DNA of 5,794 nt. It comes from Actinomycetota bacterium. Its GTDB lineage: Bacteria > Actinomycetota > Acidimicrobiia > Acidimicrobiales > Ilumatobacteraceae. The translations under genes and the position numbers were made by a program. The stretch covers positions 1-5,794 of the forward strand of contig RFTA01000036.1 of the NCBI GenBank assembly GCA_009923685.1. The letters run 5' to 3'. The notes beneath the pieces were generated by a model. The model did no database searches, was not told the DNA's origin, and worked only from the letters and a program-made list of their open reading frames with translations. Position 1 is the stretch's first letter; each line of letters begins with the position of its first letter. Of this stretch, positions 1 to 5,794 are shown in pieces.

Positions 1-467
1 CAGACTTTGCGACGATTCCGCCCGTGCAGACAACTTTGCCGAATACCACAACGACTTTGCCCCCGGGCGCGATCGGTGTCGAGCAAGAATACATAGTGCA
101 AGCGGGCGACTCGCCAATCAAGGTTGCGACACTTTTTGGTATCACCGTCACCGAACTGTTGGCATGGAACGGTCTCGTTGCAGCGACGCAGTTTCCGTAT
201 CCTGGTCGCAAATTGCGAATTCCACCTTCGGCGCAAGTTGTGTCGACGAATGTTCAGCAGACGACGACTGCGAGCCCGGTCGGCAAACCTGGTTGTGGCA
301 ATCGACCCGAAGGTGTCTATGAAGTTGCACAGGGCGACTCTTTGTATGTGATCATGAAAAAATTCTGTGTGTCGATGCCGTCGCTCTTGGCAGCAAATCA
401 GTGGTCGAGCATCGACGTGTTTTTGTACGCAGGAATGAAAATAAATATTCCGCCTGCGGGTTCGTGA
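1..467 (+). CDS. LysM-domain cell-wall-binding protein, C-terminal part (5' end outside window)
   Basis: The reading frame (first full codon at 3) is open to the left edge, so the GTG at 24 is probably an internal valine and not the start. What is visible is a Thr/Pro-rich linker (to about 80), a first LysM domain (about 87-227, opening with EYIVQAGDS and ending with LRIPP), a second Thr-containing linker, and a second LysM domain (about 315-455, VYEVAQGDS to INIPP), then a TGA stop. LysM domains bind the N-acetylglucosamine of peptidoglycan or chitin. The two domains share the pattern of a tyrosine, glycine, basic residue and IPP ending. Two cysteines, one just before and one inside the second LysM, could form a disulfide, which would fit an exported protein. 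Any signal peptide, membrane helix or catalytic domain would lie in the missing N-terminal part, so the role (enzyme or anchor) is unknown. The gene converges with ddl. Confidence 0.85.
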   Translation, partial: DFATIPPVQTTLPNTTTTLPPGAIGVEQEYIVQAGDSPIKVATLFGITVTELLAWNGLVAATQFPYPGRKLRIPPSAQVVSTNVQQTTTASPVGKPGCGNRPEGVYEVAQGDSLYVIMKKFCVSMPSLLAANQWSSIDVFLYAGMKINIPPAGS

Positions 468-470
468 CTA

Positions 471-510
471 GCGACTAGCTAGCGCGAGCTGACGCGAGCT
501 AGCGCGATGT
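471..510. repeat. Degenerate 10-bp tandem repeat with clustered CTAG
   Basis: Three consecutive 10-mers from 481 (agcgcgagct, gacgcgagct, agcgcgatgt) differ from the first at two positions each, and a half-matching unit precedes them at 471-480. The same structure shows as an 11-bp direct repeat, agctagcgcga, at 477-487 and 497-507. CTAG occurs four times between 468 and 502, although this tetramer is usually scarce in bacterial genomes. The repeat covers the LysM/ddl gap and runs into the last codons of ddl. Confidence 0.6.
478..503. terminator. Possible hairpin between convergent LysM and ddl genes
   Basis: The arm gctagcgcg (478-486) pairs with cgcg (493-496) and ctagc (499-503), giving nine base pairs with a 2-nt AG bulge and a 6-nt loop. 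It sits where two convergent transcripts end and overlaps the ddl stop codon. No T-run follows on either strand, so it is not a textbook intrinsic terminator. It may be a bidirectional end-of-transcript hairpin, or a by-product of the tandem repeat that forms it. Confidence 0.35.
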
Positions 511-1563
511 GTTGCGTCGACGCTTGGCGTGTCGCGCGATTGCGAGATCAATCAACTCGTCGAGCAACTCTGGGTAACTCACGCCTGAAGCCTGCCAAAG
601 TTTTGGATACATTGAAATTGGCGTGAAACCAGGAATCGTGTTTATCTCGTTGCATAAAAACCCACGTTTGCCCACTTCGTAAAAAAAGTCGACTCGCGCC
701 ATTCCGTCGCTGCGCAAAGTGCGATAAATCTGAATCGCTAGTTGTTGCACTTCGGCCACCTCGGTTGCAGAGAGAGGTGCGGGCACCAAAAGCTGCGCGC
801 CATGGCCAATATATTTGTCGTCGTAATCGTAGAACTCGTGACTTGGCACGATTTCGCCTGGCACCGATGCTCGTGGTGACTCGTTGCCGAGAACGGCGAC
901 TTCAATTTCGCGTCCGGTCACGGCTTCTTCGACGAGCACCCACTCGTCGTATTCGAACGCTTTGGCCAGAGCCATGAGCGAATCTTGTCGGGTTTTTGCC
1001 TTGCTCACGCCAATCGATGAACCCATGTTCGCGGGTTTAACGAACAATGGTAAACCAAGCTCAACTATTGCTCGGTCGATCGCCGAGACGGGGTCGTCGG
1101 TCGCGCGTACAGTCAAAAATTTTTGTTGGGCGATGTTGTTCGCGGCCATGATTTGTTTGGCGACTGATTTATCCATTGCGATGGCACTGCCAAGCACGCC
1201 TGAGCCGACGTATGCCACATGGGCGAGTTCGAGCAGACCTTGAACGGTGCCATCTTCACCCATCGGGCCGTGCAACAACGGGATAACAACTGTCGAAGTC
1301 GAACTTTGAGTGGCTTGAAAAACTAAATTTGCAGTTGTTGCTGCACCGCTTGCACTGAGCGCCTTGACATTTTTAGATTGTGGCAGTTCAGCCTGCACCC
1401 AATTGCCCTCGCGTGTAATGCCGACCGTCGAGACATCGTATTTCTGCGGATCAAGAGCGCGAAGAACATGAGCAGCAGTAACGCAACTGACATCGTGCTC
1501 GGCAGATTCGCCGCCAAATAAAACAACTACATGTGTTTTTGACTTGCGATTTTCGCTAATCAT
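499..1563 (-). CDS. ddl: D-alanine--D-alanine ligase
   Basis: ATP-dependent cytoplasmic ligase that joins two D-alanines into the dipeptide used by MurF for peptidoglycan precursors. At 354 residues it is of normal length. Visible in order: the N-terminal FGGESAEHDVS segment (residues 16-26); the first family signature HGPMGEDGTVQG (98-109); the ATP-grasp lysine region FVKPANMGSSIGVS (174-187); the omega loop EFYDYDDKY (243-251); and the second signature with D292, E306 and N308 as probable Mg2+ ligands (NEINTIPGFTP, 305-315). The tyrosines kept in the omega loop fit D-Ala-D-Ala and not the D-Ala-D-Lac type of VanA. The ATG at 1563 leads directly into the first strand; only a weak purine-rich site (AAAGA) precedes it. 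The C-terminus is a short basic tail encoded partly by the local repeat. It is divergent from murF, which performs the next step. Assignment is firm. Confidence 0.97.
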   Translation of the reverse strand: MISENRKSKTHVVVLFGGESAEHDVSCVTAAHVLRALDPQKYDVSTVGITREGNWVQAELPQSKNVKALSASGAATTANLVFQATQSSTSTVVIPLLHGPMGEDGTVQGLLELAHVAYVGSGVLGSAIAMDKSVAKQIMAANNIAQQKFLTVRATDDPVSAIDRAIVELGLPLFVKPANMGSSIGVSKAKTRQDSLMALAKAFEYDEWVLVEEAVTGREIEVAVLGNESPRASVPGEIVPSHEFYDYDDKYIGHGAQLLVPAPLSATEVAEVQQLAIQIYRTLRSDGMARVDFFYEVGKRGFLCNEINTIPGFTPISMYPKLWQASGVSYPELLDELIDLAIARHAKRRRNTSR

Positions 1564-1634
1564 TCGTCTTTACGGTACTCGCAACACGGCGCTAATCAGG
1601 CGCATGGCGCATTCGCAGTTAGGCTTTGAGGCGT
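1564..1634. promoter_or_regulatory. Divergent ddl/murF intergenic control region
   Basis: These 71 bp separate two genes that start in opposite directions, so both must be expressed from here unless internal promoters exist. GGCGC occurs three times (1588, 1599, 1606), the last two as an exact tandem GGCGCAT heptamer (1599-1612). A weak plus-strand promoter candidate is TTTACG (1569-1574), an 18-bp spacer and TAATCA (1593-1598), which would place the murF transcript start near 1605. I found no clear minus-strand promoter for ddl. Confidence 0.4.
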
Positions 1635-2939
1635 ATGCGCTTCATGGCAGCAGATGTTGCACGCGCGGTAGCCGGCGAACTTGTTGGGTCCAACGCTCAC
1701 TTGTCTGGTGTCTCATTTGATTCGCGAACTATTTCACCTGGGCAACTGTTCGTGCCGATTATTGACAAGCGTGACGGTCATGAATTTATAGGTGATGCGC
1801 TCAAGGGTGGCGCTGGAGCATATTTAACTTCACGCGAAGCGCAAGGTCGCACTGCAATCAAGGTTGACGACACAGTTGTGGCTTTGCAAATGTTGGGCAC
1901 TTGGGGTCGCGTGAGACTTGATGAGCAATTGCAGCAGCGTGTCGTTGCAGTGACTGGCTCGGTCGGTAAAACTTCGACGAAAGATCTGATCGCAAGCGGG
2001 CTGAGTGTGGCGTTCAAGACCCACGCAAATGAACGCTCGTTCAACAACGACTTTGGCTTGCCCACGACGATATTGAATGCGCCAGACGAGACGCAGGTTT
2101 TGGTGCTTGAAATGGGAATGCGTGGGTTTGGCGAGATCGCCAAATTGTGCGCGGTGGCTGATCCACAAATCGGCGTAGTTACAGCAGTGGCGAACGCCCA
2201 TACAGAGCGTGTTGGTTCGATCGACGGTGTTGCTCGTGCTAAGCGTGAATTGATTGAGGCGCTACCCAAAACGGGCACGGCAATTTTGAATCGTGATGAT
2301 GAGCGCGTATGGGCAATGAGAGCCGCAACAACGGCAACAGTATTGAGCTATGGCGCAGATTCTTATGCCGATGTGCGAATGACATCGTGCACCATTGATG
2401 ACCAAGGTCGCGCGACTGCAAACGTTGCGTCGCCTTGGGGTGAAGTTGAATTGAAAATGAAAGTTGCCGGACGACACATGGCACACAACGCATTGGCGGC
2501 GTTGTGTACGGCTGGCGTGCTTGGCGTCGATTTGAGACTGGCAGCAGCGGCGGTTGCGGGTGCAAGTGTTTCTGAATCGCGAATGCAGATGCGCACATTG
2601 CAAAACGGTTCGACCGTGATCGATGATTCGTACAATGCGAACCCAACCTCGATGCGTGCAGCGCTTGAAACACTGGCGAATGTTTCGGCTCGGCGAAAAA
2701 TTGTATTTTGTGGGTTGATGGCCGAACTTTCTGAGCCGGCGAAGGAGCATTTGGCTATTCGCGAGTTTGCCGAGGGTTTGGGGTTCGAGTTCGTTGCCGT
2801 GAACACCGATCTTTATGGCGTTGCGGCCTTAAGTTTTGAACAAGCAAGAACGCGACTTGCGCAACTTGATAGTGACGATGCGGCACTCGTCAAGGGCTCA
2901 AAAGTGACCGGTCTTGTTCGTCTTTGCGACGGACTCTAA
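1635..2939 (+). CDS. murF: UDP-N-acetylmuramoyl-tripeptide--D-alanyl-D-alanine ligase
   Basis: Cytoplasmic Mur ligase that adds D-Ala-D-Ala to the UDP-MurNAc-tripeptide, the last soluble step of precursor synthesis. From the ATG at 1635 it has 434 residues, close to the usual 450. Seen in order: the N-terminal FDSR motif (28-31); ATP-binding loop TGSVGKTSTK (107-116); NERSFNNDFGLP (132-143); the EMGMRGFGEI motif (159-168); AHTERVGS (188-195) and ARAKRE (200-205); RHMAHNALAA (280-289); and the MurF hallmark DDSYNANPTSMRAAL (330-344). The HNxxN-type motif has Met where Asn is common, and the later GDMxEL-type motif reads GLMAEL. Start choice: TTG at 1626, ATG at 1635 and ATG at 1644 are all in frame. 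ATG 1635 best fits the family N-terminus; a GAGG at 1628-1631 lies 3 nt before it and 12 nt before ATG 1644. Divergent from ddl, convergent with the MFS gene. Confidence 0.96.
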   Translation: MRFMAADVARAVAGELVGSNAHLSGVSFDSRTISPGQLFVPIIDKRDGHEFIGDALKGGAGAYLTSREAQGRTAIKVDDTVVALQMLGTWGRVRLDEQLQQRVVAVTGSVGKTSTKDLIASGLSVAFKTHANERSFNNDFGLPTTILNAPDETQVLVLEMGMRGFGEIAKLCAVADPQIGVVTAVANAHTERVGSIDGVARAKRELIEALPKTGTAILNRDDERVWAMRAATTATVLSYGADSYADVRMTSCTIDDQGRATANVASPWGEVELKMKVAGRHMAHNALAALCTAGVLGVDLRLAAAAVAGASVSESRMQMRTLQNGSTVIDDSYNANPTSMRAALETLANVSARRKIVFCGLMAELSEPAKEHLAIREFAEGLGFEFVAVNTDLYGVAALSFEQARTRLAQLDSDDAALVKGSKVTGLVRLCDGL

Positions 2940-2945
2940 ATTTTT
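2917..2945 (+). terminator. Weak intrinsic-terminator-like hairpin at the murF 3' end
   Basis: TTCGTC (2917-2922) pairs with GACGGA (2928-2933), six pairs including one G-T wobble, around a 5-nt loop inside the last murF codons. A T-run (2941-2945) follows after 7 nt. The stem is short and the T-run is distant, so this is only a candidate. On the minus strand no T-run follows the hairpin, so it would serve murF and not the MFS gene. Confidence 0.25.
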
Positions 2946-4224
2946 AAAGCACGAATTCTTTTAGATCTCGGGTGCGTTCGATGCGCTCAATGTCGCACCA
3001 CCACCACAACACCGCCGCCCAAAGTGACCCCATGATCAACAACCATTGTGAACCGTAGCGGTCGATCATCGGACCGAAAATCAAATTGCCGATTGGCACC
3101 GTGCCGCCAAATGCCATGAACCAGAGAGCCATGACGCGTGCTCGAATTTCTGGTGCGAGCCCCGAGGCCAAAACAGTCTGCATTGAAGTCGTGGTGAAGA
3201 AATAAGCGGCGCCGAGAAAGAACACCGAAATAAAAGCGAGATCGACATTGGGGGCGAGTGCGAATGCCATCATGCTGAAACTGAAACTGGCGAACCCGAT
3301 GCGAATGAGTCGGCGATTGTCGATCTCGACAAAGATTGTTGAGACGCTCAGCCCACCGAGACATGCGCCAAGACCCCATGTTGCATAGAGCCAGTTATAT
3401 GTCGAACTCTGAGAGTCAATACCAAAATTAAGTTTGGCGACTGCAGGAAACAAGCCGACATAGGGCAACGAGAGCAGCGAAAAAGATGCGAGCGTCAACA
3501 CGAGTCGCGAAACGACGATGCGTTCGCGGGCGATCTTGAAAGCGAATGTAAATCGACGCCAACCGGCTGTCGTATCTCGGGCAATGTCGGGTATGCGCAC
3601 GCTGACGAGCGCAAAAATGACAAATAAATAAGTTGCAGCATTGATCGCAAAAAATTGTGCGGTCGTCACGCTCCATTGTGAAAGTACGGCGACGATGATT
3701 GGTCCGATTACTCGAGCGCCATTGATCACCGTCGAATTGAGCGAGATTGCGCCGGCGATGTCTTTAGGTGGAACCAGTGAAGTGAGCATTGCCGACCATG
3801 CCGGAATTTGAAGCGCATTGCCGATGCCGACACCGAGTTGAGCGGCGAAAATCAGCCAGATCGCGACGTTGTTGGCGGCGAAAAAAGCCAACAAGAGCGA
3901 GCATGAAAGTTGCAGAGTCTGCATTGACACCAAGAATTTTTTGCGATCGATACGGTCGGCGAGAACGCCACCAGGTATCGACAACAGCAGAATCGGGCCA
4001 AGTTGGGCGAAAATGACCACGGCAACGAACGACGCTCGACCAGTTCGACCATATATATAGACAGGAAGCACCACATTTTGAATCCAGGTGCCGATGTTCG
4101 AGGCGAAAGAACCGAACCAGATTCGCCTGAAATCACGCGATTGAAATGCCGCTCGAGCGCTGCCTGATTTATATTTGCGATTGCGACGGCTGATCGGAGT
4201 TGAGGAGTCAGTCGTATCTGTCAT
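2944..4224 (-). CDS. MFS transporter of the exporter-like MFS_3 (EntS-like) type
   Basis: An integral membrane secondary transporter of 426 residues with a hydrophobicity pattern fitting 12 helices. The N-terminus is polar and basic (RRNRKYKS, residues 13-20), expected in the cytoplasm. The sequence FRRIWFGSFASNIGTWIQ (32-49) is typical of the EntS-like/MFS_3 group, as is the motif-A loop GGVLADRIDRKK (85-96) between helices 2 and 3. A second-half counterpart, GPMIDRYG (384-391), lies before the last helix. Members of this group are proton-driven exporters of siderophores, drugs or other small molecules; the sequence does not reveal the substrate. The ATG at 4224 has no strong ribosome-binding site. 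It is downstream of ald on the same strand with an 83-bp gap, so co-transcription is possible but not shown. Its stop lies 4 bp from the murF stop, tail to tail. Confidence 0.9.
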   Translation of the reverse strand: MTDTTDSSTPISRRNRKYKSGSARAAFQSRDFRRIWFGSFASNIGTWIQNVVLPVYIYGRTGRASFVAVVIFAQLGPILLLSIPGGVLADRIDRKKFLVSMQTLQLSCSLLLAFFAANNVAIWLIFAAQLGVGIGNALQIPAWSAMLTSLVPPKDIAGAISLNSTVINGARVIGPIIVAVLSQWSVTTAQFFAINAATYLFVIFALVSVRIPDIARDTTAGWRRFTFAFKIARERIVVSRLVLTLASFSLLSLPYVGLFPAVAKLNFGIDSQSSTYNWLYATWGLGACLGGLSVSTIFVEIDNRRLIRIGFASFSFSMMAFALAPNVDLAFISVFFLGAAYFFTTTSMQTVLASGLAPEIRARVMALWFMAFGGTVPIGNLIFGPMIDRYGSQWLLIMGSLWAAVLWWWCDIERIERTRDLKEFVL

Positions 4225-4307
4225 GCGCGAACCGCTTTCACGCTAGTGCAATAATTGAAGTGTGGACGTAAATGTTCGGGTTGTGGTTGGCGCGATAGTT
4301 GCTGCGA

Positions 4308-5441
4308 CTAGTTTTTAAAAACTTTTAAACAGTCGACCGCAGATTTATTGAGCGCGGTCGCTGCCGCAAGATTCGTTATTTCGCCGTTGACCGTGTTGAC
4401 GCCGAGTTTCAACCGTGAATCATGTTGTGCCGCTTGTTGCGTGCCCAGTTTGGCGACTTCAAGAAGATAAGGCAATGTCGCATTTGTTAGCGCATAGGTG
4501 CTCGTGTGGGGCACCGCACCGGGCATGTTGCCGACGGCGTAGTGCAGCACCCCATGCTTTTCGTAAACGGGTTCTTTGTGGGTTGTTTCGTGGATTGTTT
4601 CGATGCAGCCACCTTGGTCTACTGCAACATCGACAATCACCGAACCACGCTTCATCGTTTTGACCATGTCTTCTGAGACGACGATTGGTGCTCGGGCACC
4701 AGCGACGAGCACTGCGCCGATCACAAGATCGGCTTGAGCAATGTAACGCTCGATCGCGCCACGGTTCGAGGCGATCGTTGTGATTCGCGAGCGAATAATT
4801 TGATCGATGAATCGCAAGCGATCAAGGTTCTTGTCAAGTAGCACGACTTCGGCCTCCATGCCACCGGCGATCCAAGCCGAGTTCCAACCGACATTGCCGG
4901 CGCCGATGACCAAAACTTTTGCAGGATGCACGCCGGGTGCGCCACCCATGAGCACACCACGACCACCGTTTGGGCTCTGCAAATAAAATGCGCCGACTTG
5001 AGTGGCGATGCGACCGGCGATCTCGCTCATTGGCGCAAGCAGAGGTAGAGAGCCGTCTGTCTCTTGAACTGTTTCGTAAGCGATTGATGTTGTCTTGTTT
5101 TTGAGAAGCGCTTCGGCGACCTTAGGGTAAGCGGCGAGGTGAAGATAAGTGAAAAGCGTCAGATCTTTGCGCAAGAAGTCGAACTCTTTGACGGTCGGTT
5201 CTTTAACCTTTACGACCATCTGTTGTGACCACGCGTCGGCCGCAGTTGGCACGATCGTGGCGCCCGCCGCTTCGTATTGGCGGTCTTCGATTGACGCACC
5301 GATACCCGCAGCTGTCTCGACAAAAACTTCAACCCCCAGCCGCTCTAGTTCGCGGACGCCGTCTGGTGTGAGGGCAACTCGTCCTTCGGAGGTTTTTGTC
5401 TCTTTAGGAACACCCAGCGTTTTGATTGCCGGGCTCGTCAT
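4308..5441 (-). CDS. ald: Alanine dehydrogenase
   Basis: NAD-dependent cytoplasmic enzyme that interconverts L-alanine with pyruvate, ammonia and NADH. Its 377 residues are close to the 371 of the mycobacterial enzyme. The N-terminal half carries VPKETKTSEGRVALTP (11-26) with substrate-binding R21, then K80 in VKVKEP and the catalytic H101 in YLHLAA. The NAD domain has a Rossmann loop GAGNVG (180-185) and an aspartate at the end of the next strand (D203), fitting NAD over NADP. The active-site D275 lies in VAVDQGGCIE (272-281), followed by GNMPGAVPHTST (304-315). The complete AlaDH layout with both domains in one chain and no membrane part argues against transhydrogenase alpha subunit. ATG 5441 is the natural start: the family N-terminus begins within a few residues. 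Divergent from a PotA-like ABC gene; a palindrome lies 28-43 bp upstream of the start codon. Confidence 0.95.
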   Translation of the reverse strand: MTSPAIKTLGVPKETKTSEGRVALTPDGVRELERLGVEVFVETAAGIGASIEDRQYEAAGATIVPTAADAWSQQMVVKVKEPTVKEFDFLRKDLTLFTYLHLAAYPKVAEALLKNKTTSIAYETVQETDGSLPLLAPMSEIAGRIATQVGAFYLQSPNGGRGVLMGGAPGVHPAKVLVIGAGNVGWNSAWIAGGMEAEVVLLDKNLDRLRFIDQIIRSRITTIASNRGAIERYIAQADLVIGAVLVAGARAPIVVSEDMVKTMKRGSVIVDVAVDQGGCIETIHETTHKEPVYEKHGVLHYAVGNMPGAVPHTSTYALTNATLPYLLEVAKLGTQQAAQHDSRLKLGVNTVNGEITNLAAATALNKSAVDCLKVFKN

Positions 5442-5451
5442 GTGCTCAAAT

Positions 5452-5481
5452 CTAGTAGAAATATGTAATGCTTGAATTCAA
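5452..5481 (-). promoter_or_regulatory. Candidate ald promoter
   Basis: Reading the minus strand, TTGAAT (5481-5476) is followed by an 18-bp spacer and TACTAG (5457-5452). The first box matches four of six bases of a -35 element and lies inside the palindrome; the second is a poor -10. Initiation would fall within a few bases of the ATG, implying a very short or absent leader, in line with the lack of a strong ribosome-binding site. Weak evidence only. Confidence 0.25.
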
Positions 5482-5484
5482 GCA
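5469..5484. promoter_or_regulatory. Perfect 16-bp palindrome, probable operator between ald and the ABC gene
   Basis: TGCTTGAATTCAAGCA is identical to its own reverse complement over all 16 bases and has no spacer. It lies in the 97-bp divergent intergenic region, 28 bp from the ald start codon and 54 bp from the ABC gene start codon. A gapless palindrome of this length suits a dimeric DNA-binding regulator. The regulator is not encoded in the window. Known ald regulators include Lrp/AsnC-family proteins such as mycobacterial AldR, but I cannot match this site to a known consensus. Confidence 0.55.
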
Positions 5485-5538
5485 AGCGAATTGTGTGTGG
5501 GGGTTTTGAACCGGTGATCATATTCATGGGCGAGATCG

Positions 5539-5794
5539 ATGGGTAGCGAACGAGGTTCTGTTGAACTCGTCAATGTCACGAAGCGATATGGCGATGTAGT
5601 CGCAGTTGATTCGTTGAATCTTGAAATTAAGTCGGGCGAATTTTTGTCATTGCTTGGGCCGAGCGGTTGCGGCAAAACGACCACCTTAAGAATGTTGGCC
5701 GGGTTTGAGCAACCAGACGAGGGTTTTGTGCGCATCAGCGGCGAATATGTTCAAGGCGTGCCGCCTTACAAGCGCGATGTGAACACCGTGTTTC
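5539..5794 (+). CDS. ABC transporter ATP-binding protein, PotA-like, N-terminal part (runs off the window)
   Basis: The first 85 codons of an import-type ABC ATPase; the frame is open to the right edge. It starts VELVNVTKRYGDVVAVDSL (8-26), the usual beta-strand and A-loop region with tyrosine 17. The Walker A motif is GPSGCGKTTTLRMLAGFE (40-57). PPYKRDVNTVF (75-85) then leads into the Q-loop, cut at the window end. This last segment resembles PotA, the ATPase of spermidine/putrescine importers, more than the maltose or sulfate families, though related iron or phosphonate importers cannot be excluded without the C-terminal half. ATG 5539 is the only standard start after the in-frame stop at 5515-5517; a weak GCGAGA-like site precedes it. 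Permease and binding-protein genes would be expected to the right. Confidence 0.9.
   Translation, partial: MGSERGSVELVNVTKRYGDVVAVDSLNLEIKSGEFLSLLGPSGCGKTTTLRMLAGFEQPDEGFVRISGEYVQGVPPYKRDVNTVF

Noticed and set aside
24..26. GTG as the start codon of the LysM protein
   Set aside because: The frame stays open upstream to the window edge with the same Pro/Thr-rich linker composition, and no ribosome-binding site precedes it, so it reads as an internal valine.
1778..2278. Long minus-strand open frame (166 codons) inside murF
   Set aside because: Shadow of murF: the plus-strand frame has all the MurF motifs, while the antisense product is low-complexity and matches nothing I know.
4225..4307. 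Possible terminator or promoter between ald and the MFS gene
   Set aside because: I saw no stable hairpin with a T-run and no convincing -35/-10 pair in these 83 bp; short inverted bits such as CAC-TAGC-GTG are at chance level.
4308..5441. NAD(P) transhydrogenase alpha subunit as an alternative for ald
   Set aside because: Length, the DQGGC active-site motif and the GNMPGAVPHTST segment fit alanine dehydrogenase, and no transhydrogenase beta or membrane subunit lies beside it.
5502..5512. Inverted repeat GGTT-ttg-AACC near the ABC gene
   Set aside because: Arms of only 4 bp; expected often by chance and much weaker than the neighbouring 16-bp palindrome.
5478..5735. Minus-strand open frame of 85 codons opposite the ABC gene start
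   Set aside because: It is antisense to an unmistakable Walker A-containing ABC ATPase, and its own translation shows no recognisable domain.

Overview
The window holds six protein-coding genes, two of them cut by the window edges, packed with gaps of 4 to 97 bp. Base composition is near-balanced (roughly half G+C by eye). The gene set is ordinary bacterial housekeeping and transport. The protein style suggests a free-living actinomycete with moderate G+C, perhaps of the Acidimicrobiia type: a Thr/Pro-linked LysM protein, an Actinobacteria-like MurF and an Ald-type alanine dehydrogenase. That placement is inference from memory of protein style, not a search result.

Layout, left to right. (1) Positions 1-467, plus strand: the C-terminal end of a LysM protein with two LysM domains, probably exported. 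(2) Positions 499-1563, minus strand: ddl, D-alanine--D-alanine ligase, convergent with the LysM gene across a 31-bp gap made of short repeats and a possible hairpin. (3) Positions 1635-2939, plus strand: murF, divergent from ddl across about 71 bp. (4) Positions 2944-4224, minus strand: a 12-helix MFS exporter-like protein, with its stop only 4 bp from the murF stop. (5) Positions 4308-5441, minus strand: ald, alanine dehydrogenase, upstream of the MFS gene on the same strand (83-bp gap). (6) Positions 5539-5794, plus strand: the first 85 codons of a PotA-like ABC transporter ATPase, divergent from ald across 97 bp that contain a perfect 16-bp palindrome.

How the genes relate: Ddl makes D-Ala-D-Ala and MurF attaches it to the UDP-MurNAc-tripeptide, so these two perform consecutive steps and sit head to head on a shared intergenic region. 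Alanine dehydrogenase interconverts L-alanine and pyruvate, the source of the D-alanine pool through a racemase not seen here. The LysM protein probably binds peptidoglycan. A loose theme of alanine and cell wall therefore runs through the window, although the MFS substrate is unknown and the ABC gene most resembles polyamine uptake. I found no RNA gene, insertion sequence, CRISPR array, phage gene or defence system, and no convincing novel system. The best leads are regulatory: the palindrome at 5469-5484, the divergent ddl/murF control region, and the repeat/hairpin between the LysM gene and ddl.
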